Counted from the first letter of the stretch, positions 16,696 to 25,332 are shown. The stretch: DNA of 44,123 bases from an uncultured Clostridia bacterium (GCA_944384835.1 CALWUU010000045.1:1-44123); one strand, 5' to 3'. Notes: generated from the letters alone by a model not told the origin. Numbers and translations: made by a program.

Positions 16696-17578
16696 CCAAT
16701 TTCCATATTTGCATGAAAATTTATGCAGACAGCAAATCACTCTCATAGAACAATAAAAAAGAGCCTCTGCAGGGCAACTGCTAATCAAACAGAATCAACG
16801 ACAAACTAACAAAGAGCTGCCGCCATACAAAATGTAGAAATAAGCCAGTGGGAAGCGATACTTTTCAACTTATTTTTCCCTTCTATTGTGCAGCTGAAGC
16901 ATAGAAGCATAATTTTGCGGATAGGCGTAATAAATCCGCTGACTACTCTGTTGTGTGCCCACAAAACCGTATCAAGCAAGGCTTTTTAACCGCTTAAACA
17001 CAATTATTTTCATCATAGATGAAGGGCAAAAACAGAAAACTGATTCCGCCCTTTTGATTGTACACAAGCATGGCAAGAAATCGTTGTCATCTTTCAAAAC
17101 AAAACGGCAGGATCCCTTTTTATAGCTTGTGCGGAAACAGAAACACCCATGCGCTGTAAAAACGCATGGGTGTAAGTTTGATATATTCTTTTTTACTTCT
17201 CTTCCTTTTTTATCAAGGGCATAATGCCAAGCCTGCCACCTGATTGAGGGACACTTACATTCCATCGAGAAGCACTATGATCTCCACTTCGGAACTCTTT
17301 TCCATAATCAACATGGGGGCTGTCAGCCAGAAGAATCATTCCATAGGTAACATCTATATGACTGGGAAAGCAAACTTCTTGCAGCTAGTTACATATAGCC
17401 AGGCAGGATACCACAATTTATTATGTGCCGGAAGAAAGTAATTTCTTTCAAAGAGCCGCATTTGCCAAACACTGTTTCCCCCACACGTTCCAACACCTTG
17501 CCTAAAAGTCGCATTTTCTGTTAAACGTGTATTCCATGAGCAGGGGTATCACATATCCGGCGATGATTCCAGAGGAAA
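16696..17578. other. Gene-poor stretch, possibly a decayed region
   Basis: No open frame here has a family resemblance, a ribosome site and a plausible composition together. A 97-codon frame at 16972-17265 (minus) is Cys/Lys/Phe-rich and looks like noise. A hairpin at 17143-17173 (11-bp arms, 9-base loop) lacks a T-run. The base composition in 17200-17580 is richer in GC than the neighbouring intergenic DNA, so a lost gene is possible, but I could not identify it. Confidence 0.5.
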
Positions 17579-18250
17579 TCAAATCAAAATATCAAAATCC
17601 TGAGCGGGAATGGTAGAGCTTGTTCCTCCGTCAGGACCGCCGATTACAGTGACCTTTGTTTCCTCACGGGAATAGCGGAGTTTCAGCTCATTGTCACCGG
17701 AGCCGGTGTCATAATAGTAAAATAGCCATCCGCTGGCACTTTCACCTTGCGGAACGCCTGAAGAAGTCAAAGCTGTGAGATTATTCTCATCCGCATAGGT
17801 CTGGAAACTACTGATACGGGAGTTACTCGTGCTAACAGGGTCGCCGTTCACAAGCAACTTCAAATCAGTACCATACAATCTACCCGTATATTCGCTGTCA
17901 TTTTTCAACTCCACTTCTACACAAACGCCCGTTCTATACCCATCGTTCCAAATATCAGGATCATCAAACGGAATATCAATAATGGCCTGCTTTAAAGTAA
18001 CGGTATAGCCCAGCTCGGGATCTGTAATAGTCTGGTTGATTTCCTTTCGGGTAGGCGTAGGCTGCGCAGCGGATTCGCCATCACCACTTTCCACCGGTGC
18101 CGAGGACAGCTCTTCGCTGTCCGTACTGCTGCTTTGTGATACAGCGGTTGAGGAAACTTCACTCTCTCCTGCACTGCCGCATGCGGTCAGAGATGCAACC
18201 AGCATCCCAGCTAACAGCAACGCAAATACTACTTTTTTCATAATTTTCAT
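17579..18250 (-). CDS. Secreted lipoprotein of unknown function
   Basis: A 223-residue protein with a lipoprotein signal peptide: basic start (MKIMKK), hydrophobic VVFALLLAGMLVASL, and lipobox LTAC with Cys24 as the lipid-anchored residue. A Ser/Glu-rich linker (about 26-65) leads to a beta-rich domain (70-215) with ELGYTVTLKQAI, GVCVEVELKND and KLLVNGDPV, the pattern of DUF4352-like immunoglobulin-type domains; this is a resemblance, not a firm family call. Start at 18250 with AGGAGA; an ATG three codons later is possible. No partner gene is adjacent. Confidence 0.75.
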   Translation of the reverse strand: MKIMKKVVFALLLAGMLVASLTACGSAGESEVSSTAVSQSSSTDSEELSSAPVESGDGESAAQPTPTRKEINQTITDPELGYTVTLKQAIIDIPFDDPDIWNDGYRTGVCVEVELKNDSEYTGRLYGTDLKLLVNGDPVSTSNSRISSFQTYADENNLTALTSSGVPQGESASGWLFYYYDTGSGDNELKLRYSREETKVTVIGGPDGGTSSTIPAQDFDILI

Positions 18251-18992
18251 CTTTCTCCTTTATATGTTTATTTATGGTAAAATGCAAAAAGCATCCTATC
18301 CGTAAAAATTTCCGCACAGGAACAACATGCCTCATCGTATCAATATATCAAAAAGACAGAATTTGCCTGTCTGTGAACGGCTCTACTATAAAAGGCATGC
18401 CCTTTTTCGTAAACTTATGCAGTACTTTTTCTCTATCAAACAAATATAGAATCGCCGTGCTGTGAAACAATTCACTACTACACTACTATGAAATATTGTG
18501 TTAATTATAAGAAAAAAACATGAGATTGTCAACAAAATAGCCCCATTTTCTCAAAAAGCTGCTATTAGATATGATACATTCATTTTTCCCTGCGATATTG
18601 AAAATGAGAGGGATTGATACACTTCCCAAAAGCATTTTCCACTATGCCGCAATGGGCAAAACAGGAAGAGATACCTCTTTTTTATATTTGCTGCGAAACT
18701 TATCATATGAAAACATAAGGAAAACGAAAAAAGGAATTGAAGCAAAACGTCAAAGGCGAACAAATAGTGGTAAAAAATAGTGTTTGAAGAATTGCCAAAG
18801 TACGAAATCATGCAGAAAGTTGGCAGCGCGTTCTATCATTTTACGGAAAGCTGTGACAGAAAAAGCTTGTGCTGCAAGGTGTTACGTCTTATGGAGCAGG
18901 AACAACGGCGGTACAACGGTTACAGCTCAATGAAGAAATTACAAAAAAGAAGAACAGGCAGGAAACCTTGACAGTTCTATCGGCAAAGCGCG
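18251..18992. other. Stretch with short broken reading frames upstream of the recombinase remnant
   Basis: Short plus-strand frames (18571-18780, and 18780-18971 with a second overlapping frame to about 19004) run toward the recombinase tail at 18993. They carry Lys/Arg-rich segments but no motif I can name. They may be parts of the same decayed gene. Confidence 0.35.
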
Positions 18993-19121
18993 AAATATCT
19001 TGACGTGGACGAGCTGACACCCTGCGTACGAAATAACAAGGTAAAATTAGTGTATATCCACCCACTGGACAAATCAAAAAGACACAGGAACAGCAGAACG
19101 ACATTTACTCTGATTGCATGA
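18993..19121 (+). pseudogene. C-terminal remnant of a large serine recombinase (DUF4368-like)
   Basis: The frame encodes YLDVDELTPCVRNNKVK, then VYIHPLDKSKRHRN and a hydrophobic end (TFTLIA) before the stop. This follows the pattern of the C terminus of transposon-type serine recombinases: an ELTP segment, then a beta strand with H-x-x-DKS, then a basic hinge and a final strand. No resolvase catalytic domain or zinc ribbon is found upstream, and the preceding frame is shifted and stops at 19004. The remnant points to a lost integrative element. The call rests on a short stretch. Confidence 0.45.
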
Positions 19122-19160
19122 GAACACTCCCCGGTGCCTTGCAAATCAGTTTACAAAACG

Positions 19161-19188
19161 AAAAAATGGCATAGCCGAAGCTGTGCCA
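19161..19188 (-). terminator. Terminator of the DUF1653-nuclease-bcp unit
   Basis: On the minus strand a 9-bp stem (one G-T pair) closed by a TTCG tetraloop is followed by six T. It lies 79 bases past the bcp stop. Confidence 0.85.
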
Positions 19189-19266
19189 TATCACCAAAAT
19201 ATTTCTATGCTGTTTTATTGAGACTGTCCTTACACGGCTCTTTTTCTCTCTTCTCTAAGAACATGA

Positions 19267-19728
19267 TTATGCTTGTGCAAGAATAGACAGCACTGTTTGT
19301 GCGTCTGTATCCGGCTTTACTTTTTCAAATACATGTGTAATGGTTCCTGTTTCATCAATGATATAAGTAGAACGAACCACACCCATATATGTTTTTCCAT
19401 ATAATTTCTTTTCCTGCCATACATCATATTTTTGAATGGCATCCAAATCCGGGTCTGCCAGCAAAATAAAAGGAAGCTCAAATTTAGCGGCAAAATTCCC
19501 ATGAGATTTCACACTGTCTTTGCTAATGCCGATAACAACTGCATTCTGTTTTGCAAATTCGCCGTATTCATCGCGGTAACCGCAAGCTTGTTTGGTACAG
19601 CCCGGGGTATTGTCTTTAGGGTAAAAATACAGCACAACCTTTTTTCCTGCAAAATCGCTGAGAGAAACCATATTTCCGTCTTTATCGGGTAATGTAAAAT
19701 TTGGTGCTTTTGTTCCTGCTGTTAACAT
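19267..19728 (-). CDS. bcp: Thioredoxin-dependent thiol peroxidase (Bcp/PrxQ)
   Basis: Peroxiredoxin that reduces hydrogen peroxide and organic hydroperoxides. The 153-residue protein shows YFYPKDNTPGCTKQACGYRD, with peroxidatic Cys44 and resolving Cys49 five residues later, the atypical two-cysteine Bcp arrangement. Conserved Arg lies in VVRSTYIID. The ATG at 19728 (AAAGGAG 8 bases upstream) is preferred to a GTG two codons earlier. It follows the nuclease-like gene by 24 bases, so it is co-transcribed with it. Confidence 0.96.
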   Translation of the reverse strand: MLTAGTKAPNFTLPDKDGNMVSLSDFAGKKVVLYFYPKDNTPGCTKQACGYRDEYGEFAKQNAVVIGISKDSVKSHGNFAAKFELPFILLADPDLDAIQKYDVWQEKKLYGKTYMGVVRSTYIIDETGTITHVFEKVKPDTDAQTVLSILAQA

Positions 19729-19752
19729 TGTCACATCTCCTTTATCTTCTGT

Positions 19753-20499
19753 TTATTGTTCTGTTAATTCATAAATGTATGTATTCTTTTGTTTTTCCAC
19801 ACGCTGTACTATACCCAGCTGATATAAAATCAGCAATGCACGCTGGGCAGACGACAACGAAATATGAACAGCTTTACTGAAATCTTTAGAAGTAAATTTC
19901 TTTGGCAAAGTATTGGGTACTAAAGCGCGATAATCTTTAGCTGTATCTAAATAAATCAATTCTACCAGCTGAATCGGGATGCGGTCATAACGGGTAGAAC
20001 CTTTCTTTTTATCTCTGCTCCACCCATTGAGCAAACGGTATTCCTCCAAGTCAATTAAGGCAGTACAAACGCGAAAATTAGGATGGGTCAAAAAAGACCG
20101 CAATTGATATAATTCCCTGAACAAATCCCAAGCACTGCCTGTTTTGGGAGATTTCCTCCTGCTTGTGACCGCGCCTGTTTCTTCGTCCACCCAGCACAAG
20201 TATTTGATATGGGCAATGGGATAGACAATCGTAACAGGCATTTGTTCCAAAAATACTTCCAGTTTACGCTTTAGTCTGCCCAAATTTCTGGTTTGAATTT
20301 CAATCATACCTTCAGCATTACAAATGTCGGCGATAAATCCATTGACCTTCACTTCATGAAACTCAGGATTCGGTTCAAAGTATAATTTCAGTCCTGCATG
20401 CAGTACCTTTTCTCCCAACAAACCAATGCTGCCGCGTTTTTGCTCCCTGCCGCATAACTCAGCACAAATTTGCTCCAGTGTGGGTTCATTCTGTTTCAA
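19753..20499 (-). CDS. Uncharacterised protein: nuclease-like N-terminal domain plus C-terminal winged helix
   Basis: A 248-residue cytosolic protein without a firm family name. Residues 28-75 (LLGEKVLHAGLKLYF, then GFIADICNAEGMIEIQTR) give Glu30, Asp58, Glu67 and Gln69, the E...D...E-x-Q spacing seen in divergent PD-(D/E)XK nucleases. The last 45 residues (FTSKDFSKAVHISLSSAQRALLILYQLGIVQRV) look like a winged helix. The middle is basic and Trp-rich. It overlaps DUF1653 by 14 bases and precedes bcp. Start ATG at 20499. Nuclease activity is an inference from the residue pattern; a DNA-binding regulator or repair factor is equally possible. Confidence 0.6.
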   Translation of the reverse strand: MKQNEPTLEQICAELCGREQKRGSIGLLGEKVLHAGLKLYFEPNPEFHEVKVNGFIADICNAEGMIEIQTRNLGRLKRKLEVFLEQMPVTIVYPIAHIKYLCWVDEETGAVTSRRKSPKTGSAWDLFRELYQLRSFLTHPNFRVCTALIDLEEYRLLNGWSRDKKKGSTRYDRIPIQLVELIYLDTAKDYRALVPNTLPKKFTSKDFSKAVHISLSSAQRALLILYQLGIVQRVEKQKNTYIYELTEQ

Positions 20500-20704
20500 T
20501 ATACGTAAACCTCTTTACCTGTTTGCCTTGATAGTCCACTGTTTCATTCCACATAGACGCAGGACGTACCCAAATACCACGTTCCCCGTATAATGCCTGG
20601 TATACTACCATCTCTTCCAAAGTTTCGGAGTGTTTTGCCAAGTACAATACTTGATAATGGTTCCCTTTGTAATGGCGGTACACTCCGGGCAAAACAGACT
20701 GCAT
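20486..20704 (-). CDS. DUF1653 domain protein
   Basis: A 72-residue protein that is almost entirely one DUF1653 domain: PGVYRHYKGNHYQVLYLAKHSET, then VVYQALYGERGIWVRP and the terminal YQGKQVKRF. The family is an SH3-like small domain of unknown function. The start is the ATG at 20704, 7 bases after GGGAGG; frames opening upstream lack a site. Its end overlaps the next gene by 14 bases, so the two are translationally coupled. The promoter at 20721-20749 is flanked by an inverted repeat. Confidence 0.85.
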   Translation of the reverse strand: MQSVLPGVYRHYKGNHYQVLYLAKHSETLEEMVVYQALYGERGIWVRPASMWNETVDYQGKQVKRFTYIETE

Positions 20705-20720
20705 TGCGCATCCTCCCAAT

Positions 20721-20749
20721 ACCATAGATTTCATCACACAATTTGACAA
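20721..20749 (-). promoter_or_regulatory. Promoter of the DUF1653 unit
   Basis: Minus strand TTGTCA (20744-20749), 17-base spacer, TATGGT (20721-20726). Both boxes are imperfect. Confidence 0.4.
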
Positions 20750-20768
20750 ATTTCTCTGCATTGTGTGA
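20734..20768. promoter_or_regulatory. Inverted repeat spanning the DUF1653 promoter
   Basis: Arms TCACACAAT (20734-20742) and ATTGTGTGA (20760-20768), perfect over 9 bases with a 17-base centre. It brackets the -35 box, as expected for an operator. Confidence 0.45.
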
Positions 20769-20819
20769 TTAAAATTATAATCAGAACAAAAGATAAAGTC
20801 AAAACATATTTGTACTTTG

Positions 20820-20848
20820 TTGTAACTTGCTTAAAAACGATATATACT
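20820..20848 (+). promoter_or_regulatory. Promoter of the aldehyde dehydrogenase gene
   Basis: TTGTAA (20820-20825), 17-base spacer, TATACT (20843-20848). Confidence 0.6.
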
Positions 20849-20856
20849 GTTTTTAA
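20831..20856. promoter_or_regulatory. Palindrome over the aldehyde dehydrogenase -10 box
   Basis: Arms TTAAAAAC (20831-20838) and GTTTTTAA (20849-20856) around a 10-base centre that contains most of the -10 region. It is a likely operator. Confidence 0.45.
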
Positions 20857-20885
20857 ACAATCTATTGAAAAGAATGGTGAAACCC

Positions 20886-22253
20886 ATGAATATCACAGAA
20901 CTTGTACAGCAGCAGCGAGATTTTTTTCATACTGATACCACAAAATCCGTTCTGTTCCGCAAGCAGGCGCTGCGCAATTTGGCAAAATGGATAGACCGGC
21001 ATGAGCATGCCATCTATACCGCTCTGAAGTCTGATTTGAATAAATCTTCGTTTGAAAGTTATATGACGGAAATCGGCATTGTGAAAAACGAGCTGCGCCA
21101 TACATTGGAACATCTCAACGAGTGGACAAAACCCAAAAGAGTGCCTACTCCTATGGCGCAATTTCCCGCTGTCAGCTTTATCATGCCGGAACCTCTGGGC
21201 GTAACTTTGATTATGGCGCCTTGGAACTATCCGTTTCAATTAAATACAGTTCCTCTCATTGGGGCAATTGCAGCCGGAAACTGTGTTATTTTAAAACCTT
21301 CTGCTTATGCGCCTCATACTGCCAAGTTAATAGAGCAAATGATATTGGAATGCTTTGCCTCAAAACATATTTCCGTTGTTTTGGGAGGACGGGAAGAAAA
21401 CACATTATTGCTGGAAGAAAAGTTCGACTTTATCTTTTTTACAGGAAGCACGTCTGTCGGCAAATTGGTCATGGAAAAGGCAGCAAAGCATTTAACTCCC
21501 GTTTGCTTGGAGCTGGGCGGAAAAAGCCCTTGTATTGTGGATGAAACGGCCAATATTGCTTTGGCAGCAAAACGAATTGTATTCGGCAAACTGTTAAACG
21601 CGGGACAAACTTGCGTAGCGCCTGATTATGTGTATGTGCACCGTACTGTGAAGGAATCACTGATTTATCACATGAAGCAGTATTTAAGTGATTTTTTAGG
21701 AAGCTATCCGTTAGATAATCAGAACTATCCTAAAATTATCAATGAGAAACATTTTCATCGTCTGATGGATTTGATAGACGGCCAGGAAATCATAACAGGA
21801 GGCGCAGGCAATGAACACGGACAAATTGCGCCTACCATCTTGGACAACGTACATCCTGATTCCCCTGTCATGCAGGAAGAAATATTCGGCCCTATTCTGC
21901 CCCTGCTGACATACCATGACATAGAAGATGTCATTACATGGATACGTTCCCGTCCAAAACCTTTAGCTTTATATTTATTTAGCAACTGTAAAACAACACA
22001 AAAGCGGATTCTGCAAAGTTTGTCTTTTGGCGGCGGCTGTATCAACGATACCATTATGCATTTGGCATCTCATCATCTGCCGTTTGGAGGCGTTGGTGAA
22101 AGCGGTATGGGCAGTTATCACGGAAAACAATCATTCCTGACATTCAGTCATCAAAAAAGCATTTTAAAGAAATCCAATCGTTTGGATCTCCCCATTCGCT
22201 ATGCACCTTATACGTCTTTGAAAGAAGCATTGCTGAAAACTTTCCTAAAATAG
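20886..22253 (+). CDS. NAD(P)-dependent aldehyde dehydrogenase, class 3-like
   Basis: Oxidises aldehydes to acids. The 455-residue protein matches the short class 3 form (like YwdH/AldX of Bacillus). Motifs: MAPWNYPFQL, the cofactor-binding FFTGSTSVGK, general base Glu209 in LELGGKSP, catalytic Cys243 in NAGQTCVAPDY, and EEIFGPILP. The C terminus ends in KSNRLDLPIRYAPY, without an obvious membrane tail. The ATG at 20886 is chosen (GGTGA upstream); an ATG at 20874 is possible. Monocistronic, with a promoter overlapped by a palindrome and a long terminator. Substrate is unknown. Confidence 0.93.
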   Translation: MNITELVQQQRDFFHTDTTKSVLFRKQALRNLAKWIDRHEHAIYTALKSDLNKSSFESYMTEIGIVKNELRHTLEHLNEWTKPKRVPTPMAQFPAVSFIMPEPLGVTLIMAPWNYPFQLNTVPLIGAIAAGNCVILKPSAYAPHTAKLIEQMILECFASKHISVVLGGREENTLLLEEKFDFIFFTGSTSVGKLVMEKAAKHLTPVCLELGGKSPCIVDETANIALAAKRIVFGKLLNAGQTCVAPDYVYVHRTVKESLIYHMKQYLSDFLGSYPLDNQNYPKIINEKHFHRLMDLIDGQEIITGGAGNEHGQIAPTILDNVHPDSPVMQEEIFGPILPLLTYHDIEDVITWIRSRPKPLALYLFSNCKTTQKRILQSLSFGGGCINDTIMHLASHHLPFGGVGESGMGSYHGKQSFLTFSHQKSILKKSNRLDLPIRYAPYTSLKEALLKTFLK

Positions 22254-22256
22254 ATA

Positions 22257-22303
22257 AACAGCACCTCTATGCATACCCGTCTCTTATGCATAGAGGTGCT
22301 GTT
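22257..22303. terminator. Bidirectional terminator between aldehyde dehydrogenase and DUF3006 genes
   Basis: A perfect 19-bp stem (22257-22275 with 22285-22303, 9-base loop) between converging genes. The T-runs on both sides are short, so stem strength would drive termination. Confidence 0.8.
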
Positions 22304-22316
22304 TCTGTATCATGTG

Positions 22317-22538
22317 TTACTTCCATAAGCTGTTTTGTAATTTTTTATTTTTTTCGCGGCGCAAGTCTGTTTCCTTCTGGTCAATGGCAAGGGTGCCGTC
22401 GTCTCTGATTTCAATGACATGACCTTCTTTTGCACCCTGCGGTAATTCTGCAATTTCTATCGCAAAAAATTTTTGGTCTTTATCTTCACAAATAGCATAG
22501 GTTCCTTCAAAACGGTCAATTACAATTTTTCTGCTCAT
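22317..22538 (-). CDS. DUF3006 protein
   Basis: A 73-residue DUF3006 protein (KIVIDRFEGTYAICEDKDQKF, then LPQGAKEGHVIEI and ID), a small beta-barrel-like fold. The family is recurrently paired with secreted metallo-beta-lactamase-fold hydrolases of the ComEC type, as here: it follows that gene by 14 bases. The start ATG at 22538 has GGAGAGG. It is the last gene of the tepA-ftsK-ygiQ-MBL-DUF3006 unit. Function unknown. Confidence 0.88.
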   Translation of the reverse strand: MSRKIVIDRFEGTYAICEDKDQKFFAIEIAELPQGAKEGHVIEIRDDGTLAIDQKETDLRREKNKKLQNSLWK

Positions 22539-22552
22539 GTAATCCTCTCCTT

Positions 22553-23503
22553 CTATTGTTCCGTTGCAACGGTAATGTCAGTGCCATCGCTCATAAAAAT
22601 AACAGTGCCTGAGATATCTGTACGATATGTTTTTACATTGGACTTTTCAAGTCTTTGCAATACTTCGGATTTTGGCAGCTCATTTCTGTCCGGCCCTACG
22701 GATATCACTGCCATATTGGGCTGTACTGCGTTTAAAAATTCCTGCGTTGTGGAAGTCTGACTGCCATGATGTCCGATTTTAATGACATCTGCCTGTAAGT
22801 CCGCGCCACTGCTTAACAAATCTTGTTCTTCCTCTTTTTCTGCATCGCCCATCATTAAAAAGGAAGTATCGCCATAGGTTAATTTTACCACAATGGAATT
22901 ATTATTCATCGTATCATAAAACTGTAACGGCGCTAAAAACTCAATCTTTAGTTCATCTAGCCAAACCGTCTCATTGGGTACTGCTTGTTTGACTGGGACA
23001 TTTTTATCCTGATATACTTCCATCGTCGATAGATACTCATCTGTGGCAGGTATCAAATTCTGCGGTAAGTTAGGTATAATCATTTCATTAACAGTAAAGT
23101 GCTTTCCAACTTGTTTTAATCCTTGTAAATGGTCGTTGTCCGGATGGGTATTGATCACCAAATCAATTTGGGAAATATTCATTTGCTGTAAGTAAGTGGT
23201 AAGCGTATCTCCGCCGTCTGTTGTTCCGCCGTCAATGACTATGGTCTTATCATGACAGGAAACTACCATGGCATCTGCTTTTCCCACATCCAGCACATGC
23301 AGAGAAAATGGCGCGTCTTTCGCAGTTTGCGAAAAATGCCCTAATCCAACCCAGCCGAAAATGGTATTCCACTGGCCTGCCAATACAAAGCTAAGCGCAA
23401 CAGCCAGTGCCAAACCAACGGCAATGAGACTGTAAATCAGCGTCCTTTTTTGGACTTTTTGGCGTGAATGTTCCGCAGCGGACTTCTTTTCTTTTTCTTC
23501 CAT
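22553..23503 (-). CDS. Membrane-anchored metallo-beta-lactamase-fold hydrolase (ComEC C-terminal-like)
   Basis: A 316-residue protein with a charged N terminus, one membrane segment (about 21-44) and an exported MBL domain. Motifs: LHVLDVGKADAMVV, IDGGTTDGG, the zinc-binding THPDNDH (119-125), MMGDAEKEEE and IGHHGSQTS. The same domain forms the C terminus of the DNA-uptake protein ComEC, but the channel part is absent, so the role is an extracellular hydrolase (a nuclease-like activity is often suggested). Its first 67 bases overlap the end of ygiQ in another frame. DUF3006 follows. Confidence 0.92.
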   Translation of the reverse strand: MEEKEKKSAAEHSRQKVQKRTLIYSLIAVGLALAVALSFVLAGQWNTIFGWVGLGHFSQTAKDAPFSLHVLDVGKADAMVVSCHDKTIVIDGGTTDGGDTLTTYLQQMNISQIDLVINTHPDNDHLQGLKQVGKHFTVNEMIIPNLPQNLIPATDEYLSTMEVYQDKNVPVKQAVPNETVWLDELKIEFLAPLQFYDTMNNNSIVVKLTYGDTSFLMMGDAEKEEEQDLLSSGADLQADVIKIGHHGSQTSTTQEFLNAVQPNMAVISVGPDRNELPKSEVLQRLEKSNVKTYRTDISGTVIFMSDGTDITVATEQ

Positions 23504-25332
23504 GATTCAGCCTGTCCCCCTTTGGACGCGCTATGCTGCGGGTGCATTGGGCGCACCAAACATTTTGCATCATTGCCGATCAAATCGGAGCGTCCCGCAG
23601 CTTTTAACGCTTCGATGACCAGCGCTTTGTTTTTTGGATTAAAATATTGCAGCAATGCCCGCTGCATCGCTTTTTCTTTATCGGTTTTTGGTACGTAGAC
23701 CTTCTCCAATGTATATGGGTCTAACTCTGTATAGAACATACATGTGGAAATGGTACCTGGGGTAGGATAAAAATCCTGAACCTGCTCCGGACGCAGATTT
23801 TCCTGCTTTAAAAACAAAGCCAGCGCGACCGCGTCTTTTAATGTACTTCCCGGATGAGAGGACATCAAATACGGAACCAAATACTGTTCTTTTCCAATGG
23901 ACTTTGTGATTTGATAAAACCGTTTCTGAAACGCTTTATAAGCTTCAATATGCGGTTTTCCCATATGATCCAACACATTGGCAGAACAGTGTTCCGGCGC
24001 TACTTTCAGCTGTCCGCTGACGTGATGCTGCACCAGTTCTTTGAAAAAGCTTTCATCGGGATCCTGCATAAGATAATCATAACGGATTCCCGAACGAACG
24101 AATACTTTTTTCACTTTTGGAACCGCACGCAGTTTTCTCAGCATGTGTAAGTATTCGGAATGGTCTACTTTTAACAATTTACACGGAGTGGGCGCCAAAC
24201 ATTTTTTTGCCTTGCACAATCCGTGTTTGATTTGCTTGTCACAAGAGATACTTCTAAAGTTAGCAGTTGGACCGCCCACATCATGGATATATCCTTTAAA
24301 GTTTGGCATTTCAGTTAATGTTTTTGCTTCCCTCAATACGGATCCTTCACTTCTGGCCGTAATTTCTCTGCCTTGGTGAAAAGCAATGGCACAAAAATTG
24401 CAGGCGCCGAAACAGCCGCGGTTATGGGTAATGGAAAACTCTACTTCCTGAATGGAAGGCACGCCGCCTTCTTTTTCATAACTTGGATGATACGCCCGTT
24501 CAAACGGCAGCTCATATACCTTGTCAAATTCCTCTTGAGACAGCGGCGGCATAGGCGGATTTTGCACTACGATCATAGTTCCGTGTCTCTGTATTAATTT
24601 TTTACCGCGTACGGCATCCTGTTCATCCTGCTGCTTGCGGCAGGAAATTGCATATTCTCGTTTTGACTGACATACCTGCTCATAACTGGGACATTCTACT
24701 GCCGGTCCCGGTTGATATTCGCTGGCAGGTACGGCATAGCAAGTTCCTTTGATATCCGTTAGGGTACAAATCGGCTCACCTTGCAGCAAGCGAGAGGCTA
24801 TTTCTATGGTTTGCTTCTCACCCATCCCAAAGGAAAGCAAATCTGCTCCGGATTCAATCAAAACGGACGGACGAATTCCGTCATCCCAATAATCATAATG
24901 GGCAAACCGTCTGAGAGACGCCTCCAAACCTGCAATGACCACAGGGGAATCGGGGTAAATTTCTTTTATTTTTTTGGTATATACCGTAACGGCACGGTCA
25001 GGACGTTTTCCCGCCTTTCCTCCCGGAGAATAAGCGTCGTCACTGCGTTTTCTTCTGGCGGCAGTATAGTGAGCAACCATGGAGTCGATATTGCCCGCAG
25101 TCACCATAAATCCTAATTTGGGCTGTCCAAACCGCGTAAAGTCACGGTCAGTGCGCCAGTCGGGCTGTGCCAAAACGGCAATTTTATAACCGTAGCTTTC
25201 CAGCAAGCGGGAAATAATCGCTACTCCAAACGTTGGATGATCCACATAAGCATCCCCTGTAACCAACACAAAATCAGGCGCGTCCCAGCCCAGCTGTTCT
25301 ATTTCTTTTTTTGTAATCGGCAAAAACGCCAT
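23437..25332 (-). CDS. ygiQ: YgiQ-family radical SAM protein
   Basis: A 631-residue protein of the UPF0313/YgiQ family: N-terminal domain of about 300 residues (FVLVTGDAYVDHPTFG, GLEASLRRFAHYDYW), then a radical SAM core with the CX3CX2C cluster at Cys307, Cys311 and Cys314 (RGCFGACNFCAI), and the C-terminal DUF3362-type segment with DFYPTPGTISTCMFYT. It probably modifies a tRNA or protein, but no substrate is established. Start ATG at 25332 (AGGAGG upstream). It follows ftsK by 18 bases. Its Lys/Arg-rich last 23 residues share DNA with the next gene. Confidence 0.94.
   Translation of the reverse strand: MAFLPITKKEIEQLGWDAPDFVLVTGDAYVDHPTFGVAIISRLLESYGYKIAVLAQPDWRTDRDFTRFGQPKLGFMVTAGNIDSMVAHYTAARRKRSDDAYSPGGKAGKRPDRAVTVYTKKIKEIYPDSPVVIAGLEASLRRFAHYDYWDDGIRPSVLIESGADLLSFGMGEKQTIEIASRLLQGEPICTLTDIKGTCYAVPASEYQPGPAVECPSYEQVCQSKREYAISCRKQQDEQDAVRGKKLIQRHGTMIVVQNPPMPPLSQEEFDKVYELPFERAYHPSYEKEGGVPSIQEVEFSITHNRGCFGACNFCAIAFHQGREITARSEGSVLREAKTLTEMPNFKGYIHDVGGPTANFRSISCDKQIKHGLCKAKKCLAPTPCKLLKVDHSEYLHMLRKLRAVPKVKKVFVRSGIRYDYLMQDPDESFFKELVQHHVSGQLKVAPEHCSANVLDHMGKPHIEAYKAFQKRFYQITKSIGKEQYLVPYLMSSHPGSTLKDAVALALFLKQENLRPEQVQDFYPTPGTISTCMFYTELDPYTLEKVYVPKTDKEKAMQRALLQYFNPKNKALVIEALKAAGRSDLIGNDAKCLVRPMHPQHSASKGGQAESWKKKKRSPLRNIHAKKSKKGR

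Noticed and set aside
16972-17265. A 97-codon minus-strand frame
   Set aside because: Unusual Cys/Lys/Phe-rich composition and no ribosome site; it spans a hairpin. Treated as noise.
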